In this document: piece after piece, positions 1 to 7,585 of the stretch
How positions within the stretch are numbered: position 1 is the first letter of the stretch
Layout of the letters: each line of letters starts with the position of its first letter
Assembly (NCBI GenBank): GCA_023957155.1
Contig: JAMLHK010000006.1
Location: forward strand, 1 to 64,000
DNA length: 64,000 nt
DNA from: Chitinophagaceae bacterium
GTDB lineage: Bacteria > Bacteroidota > Bacteroidia > Chitinophagales > Chitinophagaceae
Direction of reading: 5' to 3'
The notes under the pieces: model-generated
What the model was told of the DNA's origin: nothing
Seen by the model: only the letters and a program-made list of their open reading frames with translations
The model's database searches: none
Made by a program: the position numbers and the translations under genes

Positions 1-1
1 G

Positions 2-1060
2 CGGATGCTCAGCTTTTTACAAAGCTCTGCGCTCACTTTACTACGACAGTCTATTTTATTTATCCTGTTATGGCTCATCTTCCGCCATGTGCTTACCACG
101 GGTGAGCTCATCAGCATGCAGTTTATCTCCACTACTATTTTCGGACCATTGCAGGATCTGGGCAATATCATTCTTTCCTACCGCGAAGCAGAAGCATCTA
201 TTATGAGTTTTGACAGGCTGATGAAAAAGCCGGTAGAAACCCGGCCGGAGGAGCCGATTGCTATCGGGCCGTTAGAATCTATGCGTTTTGAGCATGTGGT
301 GTTCCGGCATGCTACCGCTTCGATAAACGCCATTGATGATATTTCTTTTGAGCTGAAAAGTGGCGACACCGTTGCGTTTGTCGGTCCATCCGGCTCAGGA
401 AAATCTACGTTGGTGAAGCTCTTAGTGGGTTTGTACCGGCCTGTGGGAGGCGCAATTTATTTTAATCATATTCCGGCAGATCATATCCGGTATAATGAAA
501 TGCGCCGCCAGATTGGTTTTGTAACGCAGGATACGCAGCTGTTTTTTGGTACTATAAAAGAAAATTTATTGTTTGTTAAGCCAGGCGCAACCGATGAGGA
601 AATGTTGTACGCTTTGCACCAGGCTTCCTGTGATGGGATACTGGCCCGTTCGGGTAGGGGGCTGGATACGGTTTTGGGTGAAAGCGGTATGAAATTGTCC
701 GGCGGTGAAAAGCAACGTATTGCTATTGCCAGGGCATTATTGAGGCATCCGCGGCTGCTGATCTTTGATGAAGCTACTTCAGCGCTGGATTCACTTACCG
801 AGGAGGCTATTACGGAGACCATTAAAAAAATATCGGCGCAGCGCGACCCGATCACCATTCTTATTGCACACCGGCTGTCTACCATTATGCATGCCGATAC
901 CATTTATGTGCTGGAAAAAGGCAAGGTTGCCGAATCAGGTACCCATGAGTTCCTGGTAGATAAAAAAGGGTTATATTATGCTATGTGGCGTCAGCAGATT
1001 GGTGAAAGGCGGAGTGAACACATAGTAGCAGAAGAGGATATGGAAGCAGAGGAGAAATAG
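2..1060 (+). CDS. ABC exporter, C-terminal part (truncated by window edge)
   Basis: This is the C-terminal part of a type-1 ABC exporter, in which one chain carries the membrane domain and the ATPase. The frame is open to the left edge, so the N-terminal membrane domain (and any peptidase domain) lies outside; the first ATG is at position 5. Residues 10-60, counted from that ATG, are the last hydrophobic helices. The ATPase follows with Walker [10 protein letters not shown] at about 127-135, Q-loop Gln175, signature LSGGEKQR at 231-238, Walker B LLIFDE at 251-256 and H-loop His289, so it looks catalytically intact. The pattern fits bacteriocin/peptide or type-1-secretion exporters as well as lipid or drug exporters; the substrate cannot be told. 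The C-terminus is acidic. Confidence 0.9.
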   Translation, partial: RMLSFLQSSALTLLRQSILFILLWLIFRHVLTTGELISMQFISTTIFGPLQDLGNIILSYREAEASIMSFDRLMKKPVETRPEEPIAIGPLESMRFEHVVFRHATASINAIDDISFELKSGDTVAFVGPSGSGKSTLVKLLVGLYRPVGGAIYFNHIPADHIRYNEMRRQIGFVTQDTQLFFGTIKENLLFVKPGATDEEMLYALHQASCDGILARSGRGLDTVLGESGMKLSGGEKQRIAIARALLRHPRLLIFDEATSALDSLTEEAITETIKKISAQRDPITILIAHRLSTIMHADTIYVLEKGKVAESGTHEFLVDKKGLYYAMWRQQIGERRSEHIVAEEDMEAEEK

Positions 1061-1254
1061 GATACCGCATGTATTAAAAAAGAAGAAAAGATATCGTATG
1101 CTTATCTATTTTCATATACTCCTGTATGCCTGGATAAATAGGGATACTATAAAAATACAGGTACAGAATAATGATCATAAAATAAATAATTACCTTAAAA
1201 TAGAGGATAATTTATTCCTTTATTATCGGTAGTTTTATACAAAATTTTTTCATA

Positions 1255-2460
1255 GTGCATCGGTCTGTCATTTTTATTGTTTTCCTGTCCATTTTAGTGT
1301 CCACCTTGTTGATACAGGCCTGCAAACAGCAGAACAATAAAAGAAAAGTAAAACGCCCCCCGGCTAAAGAAAAGCCGGCTGATTTAGGTACGGTTGCTGC
1401 ACTGCCCGTTTCTTACAAATCACCTGGCTATAATCCTACCACGGAAGAAAAAATAGAGCTTGGCCGCCTGCTTTTCTTTGATCCCATTCTTTCCGGGAAT
1501 AAAGATGTAGCCTGTGCCACCTGCCATCATCCCGAGTTTGGGTATGCTGAAATCCTGGAGCTTCCTATCGGAGTTAACGGGACAGGCTTTGGATCAAAAC
1601 GGCAATTTCGGCATCCCAACGATATACCTTTTTCAAAAAGAAATGCCCCGGCTATAGTGAATACGGTATTTAACGGAATTGATGAGGGGGGAAATTATAT
1701 ACCCGAGCAAGCGCCTATGTTTTGGGATGTACGGGTAAAAAGTTTAGAGGTGCAGTCGTTACAGCCCATTAAACAACTGGAAGAAATGCGGGGGCGGCAA
1801 ATAGGGGAGGATGAGATTTTACCCGTTATTGTAAAAAGATTAAAAGCTATACCCGAATACAGGCGGTTGTTTAAAGCGGCATTCAATGAGGAAGAGTCCA
1901 TAACAGAGATGAATATGGCCAAGGCGCTTGCAAGTTTTGAGCGTTCATTGGTGGCAAACAATTCCAGGTTTGATGAATATATGCGGGGTAATACGAGTGC
2001 CCTGACTCAGTCGGAAAAGGAGGGGATGCAATTGTTTATAGAATCGGGATGCGCTCTTTGCCACAACGGACCTATGCTTTCCGATTTTAAACCGCATGTG
2101 CTTGGAGCGCCTGAAAATGAAGAAAAGCTCGGATTTCTCGATTCCGGGTTTAATAATACGTTTGCTTATCGTACGCCCACCTTACGTAATTTACGTTACA
2201 CTGCGCCCTATATGCATAGCGGTAAATTAAAAACGCTTGACCAGGTATTGACCTTTTATGAGGATCTGAACGGTAAGCCTTTGCCTAATATTAATGTAAA
2301 AAGAGAGCAGGTAGATACCCTGGCGCTTAAAATAAAAGTAGAATTTAAAAATATTCCCCGCATTATTGAGTTTTTAAATACACTGAATGACGAGAAGTAT
2401 GACCGCAGGATACCAACTGCCGTACCCAGCGGGTTAAGTGTGGGCGGTAATATAAAATAA
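1255..2460 (+). CDS. Di-haem cytochrome c peroxidase, lipoprotein (MauG/CCP family)
   Basis: A periplasmic peroxidase that would reduce hydrogen peroxide with electrons from cytochromes c. There are two c-type haem sites, CATCH at residues 87-91 and CALCH at 266-270, plus the C-terminal signature RTPTLRN followed by APYMHSG that is typical of bacterial di-haem peroxidases. The N-terminus is a signal peptide ending in a lipobox-like LLIQAC, so it is probably lipid-anchored at Cys23. The start is GTG; no in-frame ATG occurs before the signal peptide. At 401 residues it has the usual family length plus a Lys/Pro-rich linker (about 24-42). It stands alone, 195 bp after the ABC gene. MauG-like oxidation chemistry cannot be excluded. 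Confidence 0.92.
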   Translation: MHRSVIFIVFLSILVSTLLIQACKQQNNKRKVKRPPAKEKPADLGTVAALPVSYKSPGYNPTTEEKIELGRLLFFDPILSGNKDVACATCHHPEFGYAEILELPIGVNGTGFGSKRQFRHPNDIPFSKRNAPAIVNTVFNGIDEGGNYIPEQAPMFWDVRVKSLEVQSLQPIKQLEEMRGRQIGEDEILPVIVKRLKAIPEYRRLFKAAFNEEESITEMNMAKALASFERSLVANNSRFDEYMRGNTSALTQSEKEGMQLFIESGCALCHNGPMLSDFKPHVLGAPENEEKLGFLDSGFNNTFAYRTPTLRNLRYTAPYMHSGKLKTLDQVLTFYEDLNGKPLPNINVKREQVDTLALKIKVEFKNIPRIIEFLNTLNDEKYDRRIPTAVPSGLSVGGNIK

Positions 2461-2497
2461 ACCATCGGGCCATTTCCCAAACCATGAAACAGGGTGT

Positions 2498-2992
2498 ATG
2501 AAAAAAATCGGTATACTGTCGGATACACACGGCTACCTGGATGAAAAAATTTTTATGCACTTTGAGCAGTGTGATGAGATCTGGCATGCCGGGGATTTTG
2601 GAGAAAATGAAGTTGCGGACAGGCTCCGGGCCTTCAGGCCCCTGAGAGGAGTGTATGGTAATATAGATACCCCGGATATCCGTCTCCGTTTCCCGGAAAA
2701 AAATCATTTTAACATAGAGCAGGTTCACGTGTTTATGCAGCATATCGGCGGCTATCCGGGAAGATATGCTCCGGGAGTACGGAAAGAAATAGTACAGACC
2801 GGTTCAGGATTATTTATCAGCGGACATTCTCATATCCTGAAGATCATATATGACGACCGGAATCATTGCCTGCATATTAACCCGGGAGCAGCAGGAAGGC
2901 AGGGATGGCATAAGGTAAGGACAATCGTTCGGCTGGTAATTGATGGTGAGACCATGAAGGACTGTGAAGTTATTGAACTGGGGACGAAATAA
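2498..2992 (+). CDS. Metallophosphoesterase, YfcE/MJ0936 type
   Basis: A small calcineurin-like phosphodiesterase of 164 residues. All the metal-binding motifs are present in order: DTH (residues 9-11), GD (32-33), GN (54-55), a His near 82 and GHSH (109-112), followed by NPGA. Members of this family cleave phosphodiester model substrates in the cytoplasm, and the physiological substrate is generally unknown. It lies 37 bp after the peroxidase gene on the same strand and may be co-transcribed. It converges with the stress-protein gene downstream. Confidence 0.88.
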   Translation: MKKIGILSDTHGYLDEKIFMHFEQCDEIWHAGDFGENEVADRLRAFRPLRGVYGNIDTPDIRLRFPEKNHFNIEQVHVFMQHIGGYPGRYAPGVRKEIVQTGSGLFISGHSHILKIIYDDRNHCLHINPGAAGRQGWHKVRTIVRLVIDGETMKDCEVIELGTK

Positions 2993-3049
2993 GGTAAGAG
3001 TACAGGGGAAGCCTCCCGGTAAGGTGCATGTCAGTTTATATGTACTGCA

Positions 3050-3910
3050 TCAGGCCTGTGCAGCCGTTTTATCTAAGGTCAGTACGGGGATTTTTGAAGC
3101 ATAAGATAATAGCTTATTGGTGATCTTGTTCCAAAGGCCGGGTAAGCGAAATTCTTTTATTGTCTGTCCCAGGATAAGATCGGCGTTAATACGTTTTGAA
3201 AAGTCAAGCGTACTCTTGGCTAAGTTTTTACCCTCTAATAAAAAACATTGAACGGGAATGGTGGAAACACTCTGTACCACTTCGAGTGCGGTGTCCAGGA
3301 TATTATTGGGATTGCCGTTAATGTTATCCCTCAGGGATACCAGGTAAACGGTTGACCTGAAAGACCGGGCCAACATAGTAGCCAGCTTAATCCTGTCAAC
3401 AGGAATATCATTGTGGAGCGGCAATACAATTTTCTTAAAATGACTCACCAGTCCGCTGGACCTCACCGCCAATATGGGGATCTTGATTTTGCGCGCCAGC
3501 AGGCTGATGGAAATGGAAGAAATGATCCTTTCTAATAAATTAAATTTAGACAGTCCAAGCACTACCATGTCCATATTATACGATTCAATGTATTGTATAA
3601 GCTGTGCCTGGTGATGTCCCTGCAAAAGGCTGATCTCAATTTGCCCGTCTCCGCAAAGCTGGTTTTTATATGTGGCTTTCAGCGCAGCCAGCTTTTCACG
3701 GCTCACCTGCATATTAATATGCGATGCGTATGGCGTAAACCGGCTTGCATCTATAGGAATTAGCGGGAATACAGGGTTAAAAACAACGTGTACAAGGTGT
3801 ATATTACAGTTAAAGTTATTGGCCAGCTCAATCGCTTTGGCAATTGCCCACTTGTTCCTGGCGGTAAAATCAACCGGTACCAGGATGTTGTAAAGTTGTT
3901 TGTTTTGCAT
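3050..3910 (-). CDS. Tandem universal stress protein (UspA family)
   Basis: A cytoplasmic protein of 286 residues made of two Usp domains (about 1-150 and 155-280), each starting with the typical strand (NILVPVDF and KKIVLPLH). The glycine-rich ATP-binding motif that ends each domain in ATP-binding Usps (GxxG then G-S/T) is not recognisable in either half: the corresponding stretches read VLGLSKFN and ILGQTIKE. It is therefore likely of the non-ATP-binding class. It sits 51 bp downstream of the glycosyltransferase-phosphatase gene on the same strand, so the two may be co-transcribed, which would agree with a stress-related role for both (inference). Confidence 0.85.
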   Translation of the reverse strand: MQNKQLYNILVPVDFTARNKWAIAKAIELANNFNCNIHLVHVVFNPVFPLIPIDASRFTPYASHINMQVSREKLAALKATYKNQLCGDGQIEISLLQGHHQAQLIQYIESYNMDMVVLGLSKFNLLERIISSISISLLARKIKIPILAVRSSGLVSHFKKIVLPLHNDIPVDRIKLATMLARSFRSTVYLVSLRDNINGNPNNILDTALEVVQSVSTIPVQCFLLEGKNLAKSTLDFSKRINADLILGQTIKEFRLPGLWNKITNKLLSYASKIPVLTLDKTAAQA

Positions 3911-3961
3911 AGTAAAAGGTTTTACGTTTTTAAAGTTTTCTAAAGGATAGGAACTGATACC

Positions 3962-5338
3962 TCAGGCTATATTTAGCAAGGGTTTGAAAGATTTTTCTTT
4001 AATAGAAAGATACGCAATTTTTTCCAGTATTTCATCCTTTGTGCAAAAGGCAACTCCCTTGCCCGCGTGCGCCAGGATGCACCTGTCTTCCCGGTTATCA
4101 CCCACAACAATACAATTTTTTAATAATACGTTATATTTATCGCAGGCATACTGTAAAGCATTTGTTTTACAGTAGGAATGTCCGCAAATACTGTCCGGGG
4201 AAGCAAAGAAATAGGAGGGCATATTAACCTCTCCGGTGGCCTTACCCCCAAAAAAATCCAGTTGGTTGGCGTATACAAAATCGCCGCCGATATTTTGACG
4301 CACGTAATTGGCGATAAGCATATAGCTGTGGCTGATGATCCCTACGAGGTATTCTTTTTCTTTTAAAGCCTGCATTACCGCCTGTATATCGCGGGTCATT
4401 TCAATTTTTGATCCAATATTGAGCAGGTCATCCATGGATTTGCCCTTCAGCAGTAGTCCTATGCGTTTGGTAAGTATGATCGGGTCCTTTTCATTAAACC
4501 TGAGTTCTTCTAACTGGCGGGTAAACCCGAATGCAGCCGCACATTCATCAATAAAGCGGCCTTTGAAAATGATATGATCCAGATCAAAGACAATGAGTTT
4601 ATGATAACGGGAAAGATCTTCTTTCAGGGTATTGTGCATTTCTCTCTGAATGGTTTCTATAGAAGAAATTTCTTCTTCAGGCAGGTTAAATTCAGATTTG
4701 GGCTGTGCCTTGGAAATAATGGCACGGGATACTTCTTTACTCATTTTACCCAGCCCTTCCCATGGTTTACTCTTGTTTTCGATATAGCCGATATTTACTT
4801 CTTTAATGCGGGCCTGCATCAAATACATATCAATTAAAATGCCTATATCTACTCCGTAATCATTGTAAAACTCAATTCTGTTAAAAAATTTTTTCCTTCC
4901 GGCTATCATTCCGCTTAGCGGTTGTGAAAAGCCTGATAGCCCCGGGAAATAAATATTCAGTAAGGGTTTAGCAACCAGCTCGGTAACTCTCCCTGCATTT
5001 CTGGCAAAAGTGGCTTTTACAAAATCTGCCTCGTCATCTATAATAGGGGTAACGAGAAGGTTGATGGTATTTTCCGGGTAAGGATCTATATCTCCGTCAA
5101 GGAAAACCAGGATTTCCTGCTTCGCATCCAGAACACCTTCCCGCATGGATATTCCTTTTCCTCTTATATTGCTGTTTACTACCTTAGCGCCGGCTGCCCG
5201 TGCTATGGCAACGGTATCATCCTCTGAATTGTCATCAACAACTATAACTTCTTTCACCAATGGATTTTCACGGCAAAATCGTATGATGTTACCAATTGTT
5301 CCTGCTTCATTCAGTGTAGGTATAATAACGGTAACCAT
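3962..5338 (-). CDS. Fused GT81-like glycosyltransferase and HAD phosphatase (glucosylglycerate-type)
   Basis: A 458-residue fusion. Residues 1-215 are a GT-A glycosyltransferase resembling glucosyl-3-phosphoglycerate synthases (GpgS): VIIPTLNEA start, DDNS at 35-38, DGD at 81-83 as the nucleotide-sugar/metal motif, and the hallmark RVTELVAKP at 117-125 with FPGLSGFSQPLSG after it. Residues 245-440 are an HAD phosphatase of the SerB/GpgP type: motif I DLDHI at 252-256, motif II SHS at 336-338, Lys391, and motif III GDNRED at 413-418. The likely pathway is NDP-glucose plus 3-phosphoglycerate to glucosyl-3-phosphoglycerate, then dephosphorylation to glucosylglycerate, a compatible solute; mannosylglycerate is an alternative. 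The residue aligned by eye with the metal-binding His of mycobacterial GpgS is Asn188. Confidence 0.75.
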   Translation of the reverse strand: MVTVIIPTLNEAGTIGNIIRFCRENPLVKEVIVVDDNSEDDTVAIARAAGAKVVNSNIRGKGISMREGVLDAKQEILVFLDGDIDPYPENTINLLVTPIIDDEADFVKATFARNAGRVTELVAKPLLNIYFPGLSGFSQPLSGMIAGRKKFFNRIEFYNDYGVDIGILIDMYLMQARIKEVNIGYIENKSKPWEGLGKMSKEVSRAIISKAQPKSEFNLPEEEISSIETIQREMHNTLKEDLSRYHKLIVFDLDHIIFKGRFIDECAAAFGFTRQLEELRFNEKDPIILTKRIGLLLKGKSMDDLLNIGSKIEMTRDIQAVMQALKEKEYLVGIISHSYMLIANYVRQNIGGDFVYANQLDFFGGKATGEVNMPSYFFASPDSICGHSYCKTNALQYACDKYNVLLKNCIVVGDNREDRCILAHAGKGVAFCTKDEILEKIAYLSIKEKSFKPLLNIA

Positions 5339-5531
5339 TAATGCTTCCGGTTTAAATAATAAATTTAATATATATAGGAATGCTGTAAGTTACGTAACAC
5401 CTGTTAAATCAAAACGTATACCTTAAAAATTAAGCCCGGGATTAATTTGCATGTGGTAACCGCCGTAAGCGGATGGCAGATAACTTATTGCTATAGGGTA
5501 ACCGGTATTGTTGACGGGTTATAGCAAATAA

Positions 5532-5555
5532 AAAATCCCGAAGCCTCGGGATTTT
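5532..5555 (-). terminator. Rho-independent terminator after the RRM gene
   Basis: A perfect 10-bp stem (5532-5541 with 5546-5555) with a 4-nt loop and, read on the minus strand, a T-run at the end of the stem. It lies 26 bp beyond the stop codon of the RRM protein gene. Confidence 0.85.
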
Positions 5556-5581
5556 AAAGAAATAAGCTGAACAGGTATTAT

Positions 5582-5962
5582 TTAATATTCGTTGTTATAA
5601 TCTCTTTTGTTATAGCCGCCACGGTCGCGGTCGCGATAACCACCGCCTCCGCCTTTGTTATAACCGCCGCCTCCGCCGAAGCTCCTCTTTTTAAAACCGC
5701 CGCCACCGCCGGGTTTGGCAGGTCTTTCCTGAGCTTCGTTGATAACGATTTTTCTGCCTAATACCTCCTGGTCGTAAAGACTGCTGAGGGCATTTTGTGC
5801 TTCGGTATCATTTTCCATTTCTACGAATCCGAATCCTTTACTTCTTCCGGTTTCACGGTCTTTAACAATTTTGATGGAATTAACAGTACCATACTGTTCA
5901 AATAAATTTCTGAGGTCGTCCTCTGTCATTGTCCAGGAGAGGTTGCCTACATACAGGTTCAT
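5582..5962 (-). CDS. RRM RNA-binding protein with Gly-rich tail
   Basis: A 126-residue RNA-binding protein with one RNA recognition motif (about residues 1-82). RNP2 is LYVGNL at 3-8 and RNP1 is SKGFGFVEM at about 42-50. The tail (about 90-126) is rich in Gly, Arg and Tyr, like the glycine-rich single-RRM proteins of cyanobacteria and Bacteroidetes, some of which are cold-induced RNA chaperones. It is monocistronic: its own terminator lies just downstream and 275 bp separate it from rplI upstream. That leader is AT-rich and long, which would suit post-transcriptional control, but I recognise no known RNA element in it. Confidence 0.93.
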   Translation of the reverse strand: MNLYVGNLSWTMTEDDLRNLFEQYGTVNSIKIVKDRETGRSKGFGFVEMENDTEAQNALSSLYDQEVLGRKIVINEAQERPAKPGGGGGFKKRSFGGGGGYNKGGGGGYRDRDRGGYNKRDYNNEY

Positions 5963-6182
5963 TGTAACTAAAATTTAAAAAGTGAAAATTGAAAAATAGT
6001 AATGGAAACTTAGTCGCTACAATGATCTGACAACCGGAGGTTAGCCGTAAAACCAGCCAGAATAGGAACTAATCGTGCATTACTGCATTGTGAAGATAAT
6101 ATTTTCCAATATAATACCATATAAAATGGAATATATTTATATAAATTCTATCGGTGCTGCTAAATCTATGATATATAATACA

Positions 6183-6212
6183 AAAGGAGGCTGATTTTAA
6201 CCAGTCTCCTTT
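6183..6212 (-). terminator. Probable terminator of the rpsF-rpsR-rplI operon
   Basis: An 11-bp stem with one mismatch (6183-6193 with 6202-6212) around a T/A-rich loop. On the minus strand it is followed by four T. It lies 25 bp after the rplI stop codon. Confidence 0.6.
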
Positions 6213-6237
6213 AATGAAATGATGATTGCTTACAGCA

Positions 6238-6684
6238 TTATTCAGCGATTACGTCAAAGCTTACTTCGGTTTCATTTCCGTTACCGAAGTCTATTTTAGC
6301 TTTGTAAGAGCCCAGCTCTTTTATCTCCTCCAAAATATGGATCCGGCGGCGGTCTATTTCATATCCTTTCTGATCGCGAATGGCACGGGCAATCTGAACC
6401 GTGGTAACACTACCGAAAATTTTACCTGAAGTGCCGGTTTTTGCCCCAATGTGCAACGGGCTTTCATTAAGTTTATTAATTACCTGGTTGATCTCAGCCA
6501 GTAACTTTTCTTCTCTTTTCTTTACCTGCTTCAACTTTTCTTCCAACTGCTTAAGGTTGGAGGGAGAAGCTTCAATAGCAAATTTCTGGGGGATAAGATA
6601 GTTACGTGCATAGCCGCTTTTTACCTTTACTTTTTCGTTGGCCGAACCTAAGTTATCTACGTCTTGTATTAAGATTACTTCCAT
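6238..6684 (-). CDS. rplI: 50S ribosomal protein L9
   Basis: Ribosomal protein L9, 148 residues, which binds 23S rRNA at the base of the L1 stalk. The N-terminal domain has the signature GYARNYLIP with LGSANEKVKVKSG before it, followed by the long connecting helix (Lys/Glu-rich, about 45-80) and the C-terminal domain. It is the last gene of rpsF-rpsR-rplI, 10 bp after rpsR. A terminator-like hairpin follows. Confidence 0.98.
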   Translation of the reverse strand: MEVILIQDVDNLGSANEKVKVKSGYARNYLIPQKFAIEASPSNLKQLEEKLKQVKKREEKLLAEINQVINKLNESPLHIGAKTGTSGKIFGSVTTVQIARAIRDQKGYEIDRRRIHILEEIKELGSYKAKIDFGNGNETEVSFDVIAE

Positions 6685-6694
6685 GATTGCCTCC

Positions 6695-6961
6695 TTACTT
6701 TAAAAGATCAGTTACATACGGCAATAGCGCCATTTGACGAGCTTTCTTTATCGCCTCGGATACTTTGCGTTGGTATTTGAGTGAATTGCCCGTGATACGG
6801 CGGGGTAACATCTTACCCTGCTCATTCAGGAACTTCTTTAAGAACTCAATATCCTTGTAGTCAATGTACTTGATGCCGTATTTCTTGAAGCGGCAGAATT
6901 TTTTCTTAGGCTTTTCTGTTTTTATAGCCGTAAGGTATTTGATTTCATTAGCCTTTGCCAT
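6695..6961 (-). CDS. rpsR: 30S ribosomal protein S18
   Basis: Ribosomal protein S18, 88 residues, which pairs with S6 on the platform of the small subunit. The core signature reads [20 protein letters not shown], then the RRITG and RQMALLPY motifs. It is one base past the rpsF stop and 10 bp before rplI, the standard gene order. Confidence 0.98.
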   Translation of the reverse strand: MAKANEIKYLTAIKTEKPKKKFCRFKKYGIKYIDYKDIEFLKKFLNEQGKMLPRRITGNSLKYQRKVSEAIKKARQMALLPYVTDLLK

Positions 6962-6962
6962 G

Positions 6963-7319
6963 TTATTCAGCTGCTGCGTTTTCGTTTTTGTAACTTACAC
7001 CACTTCTCTTTCTGGCATTGTACCCGACGGCGTATTTATCGAGTTTGGTAACCATGTGACGTAAAACCTGCTCGTCACGAAGCAGTTGAATCTTCAACGT
7101 TTCATTGAAGGTGGATGGCGCAGTAAATTCCACAACCCAGTAAATACCTGTGGTCTTTTTCTGGATGGGATACGCCAGTGATTTCAACCCCCAGGGGTTT
7201 GAATGTACCGTCTCACCACCGGCTTCGGCAACGAGATCAGTATATTTTTTCTGAGCTGCTTTAAATTCATCTTCGCTCAGAACAGGGGTAAAAATCACCA
7301 TCAATTCATAATTGTTCAT
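6963..7319 (-). CDS. rpsF: 30S ribosomal protein S6
   Basis: Ribosomal protein S6, 118 residues, the partner of S18. It starts [15 protein letters not shown] and contains the family's [10 protein letters not shown] and GIYWVVEF motifs. First gene of rpsF-rpsR-rplI; ssb, which sits in this operon in many other phyla, is absent. It diverges from htpG across 266 bp. Confidence 0.97.
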   Translation of the reverse strand: MNNYELMVIFTPVLSEDEFKAAQKKYTDLVAEAGGETVHSNPWGLKSLAYPIQKKTTGIYWVVEFTAPSTFNETLKIQLLRDEQVLRHMVTKLDKYAVGYNARKRSGVSYKNENAAAE

Positions 7320-7352
7320 TACCCTGAAATTTGGTTTAAAAAATATGGGGTG

Positions 7353-7360
7353 CGAAGGTA
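7353..7360 (-). promoter_or_regulatory. Possible -7 element of the rpsF operon
   Basis: On the minus strand the octamer TACCTTCG matches the Bacteroidetes -7 consensus TAnnTTTG at seven of eight positions, 33 bp before the rpsF start. I could not see a convincing -33 TTTG, so this is tentative. Confidence 0.4.
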
Positions 7361-7439
7361 GCTTTTTTTATCATATCTCCGTAATTATTTGTAGTTTAAA
7401 GTTCCCGCGGTTCAAAATATATTATATATAAACTTGCTA

Positions 7440-7513
7440 CTCCTGTAACCCTGCACCCTGTAACTTCCAAACTTCAAACTCCCAACCCGAAACTTCTCAC
7501 CTTGTCAACCTGT
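7440..7513. repeat. Degenerate word-like repeat (AACTT/AACCTG units)
   Basis: A run of loosely repeated 6-10 bp words built on CTGTAAC, CCTGTAACTT, AACTTC and CAACCTGTC, between the divergent rpsF and htpG genes. The same vocabulary appears at 34338-34460 and 36421-36490. It is not coding and has no regular spacing, so it is not a CRISPR array. Confidence 0.6.
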
Positions 7514-7585
7514 CAGTAAAGGCACTAATGGCATTTTATTTGTCAGTGGCAATAGCGCAATTATTACATTAACTGATTAAAAGCT

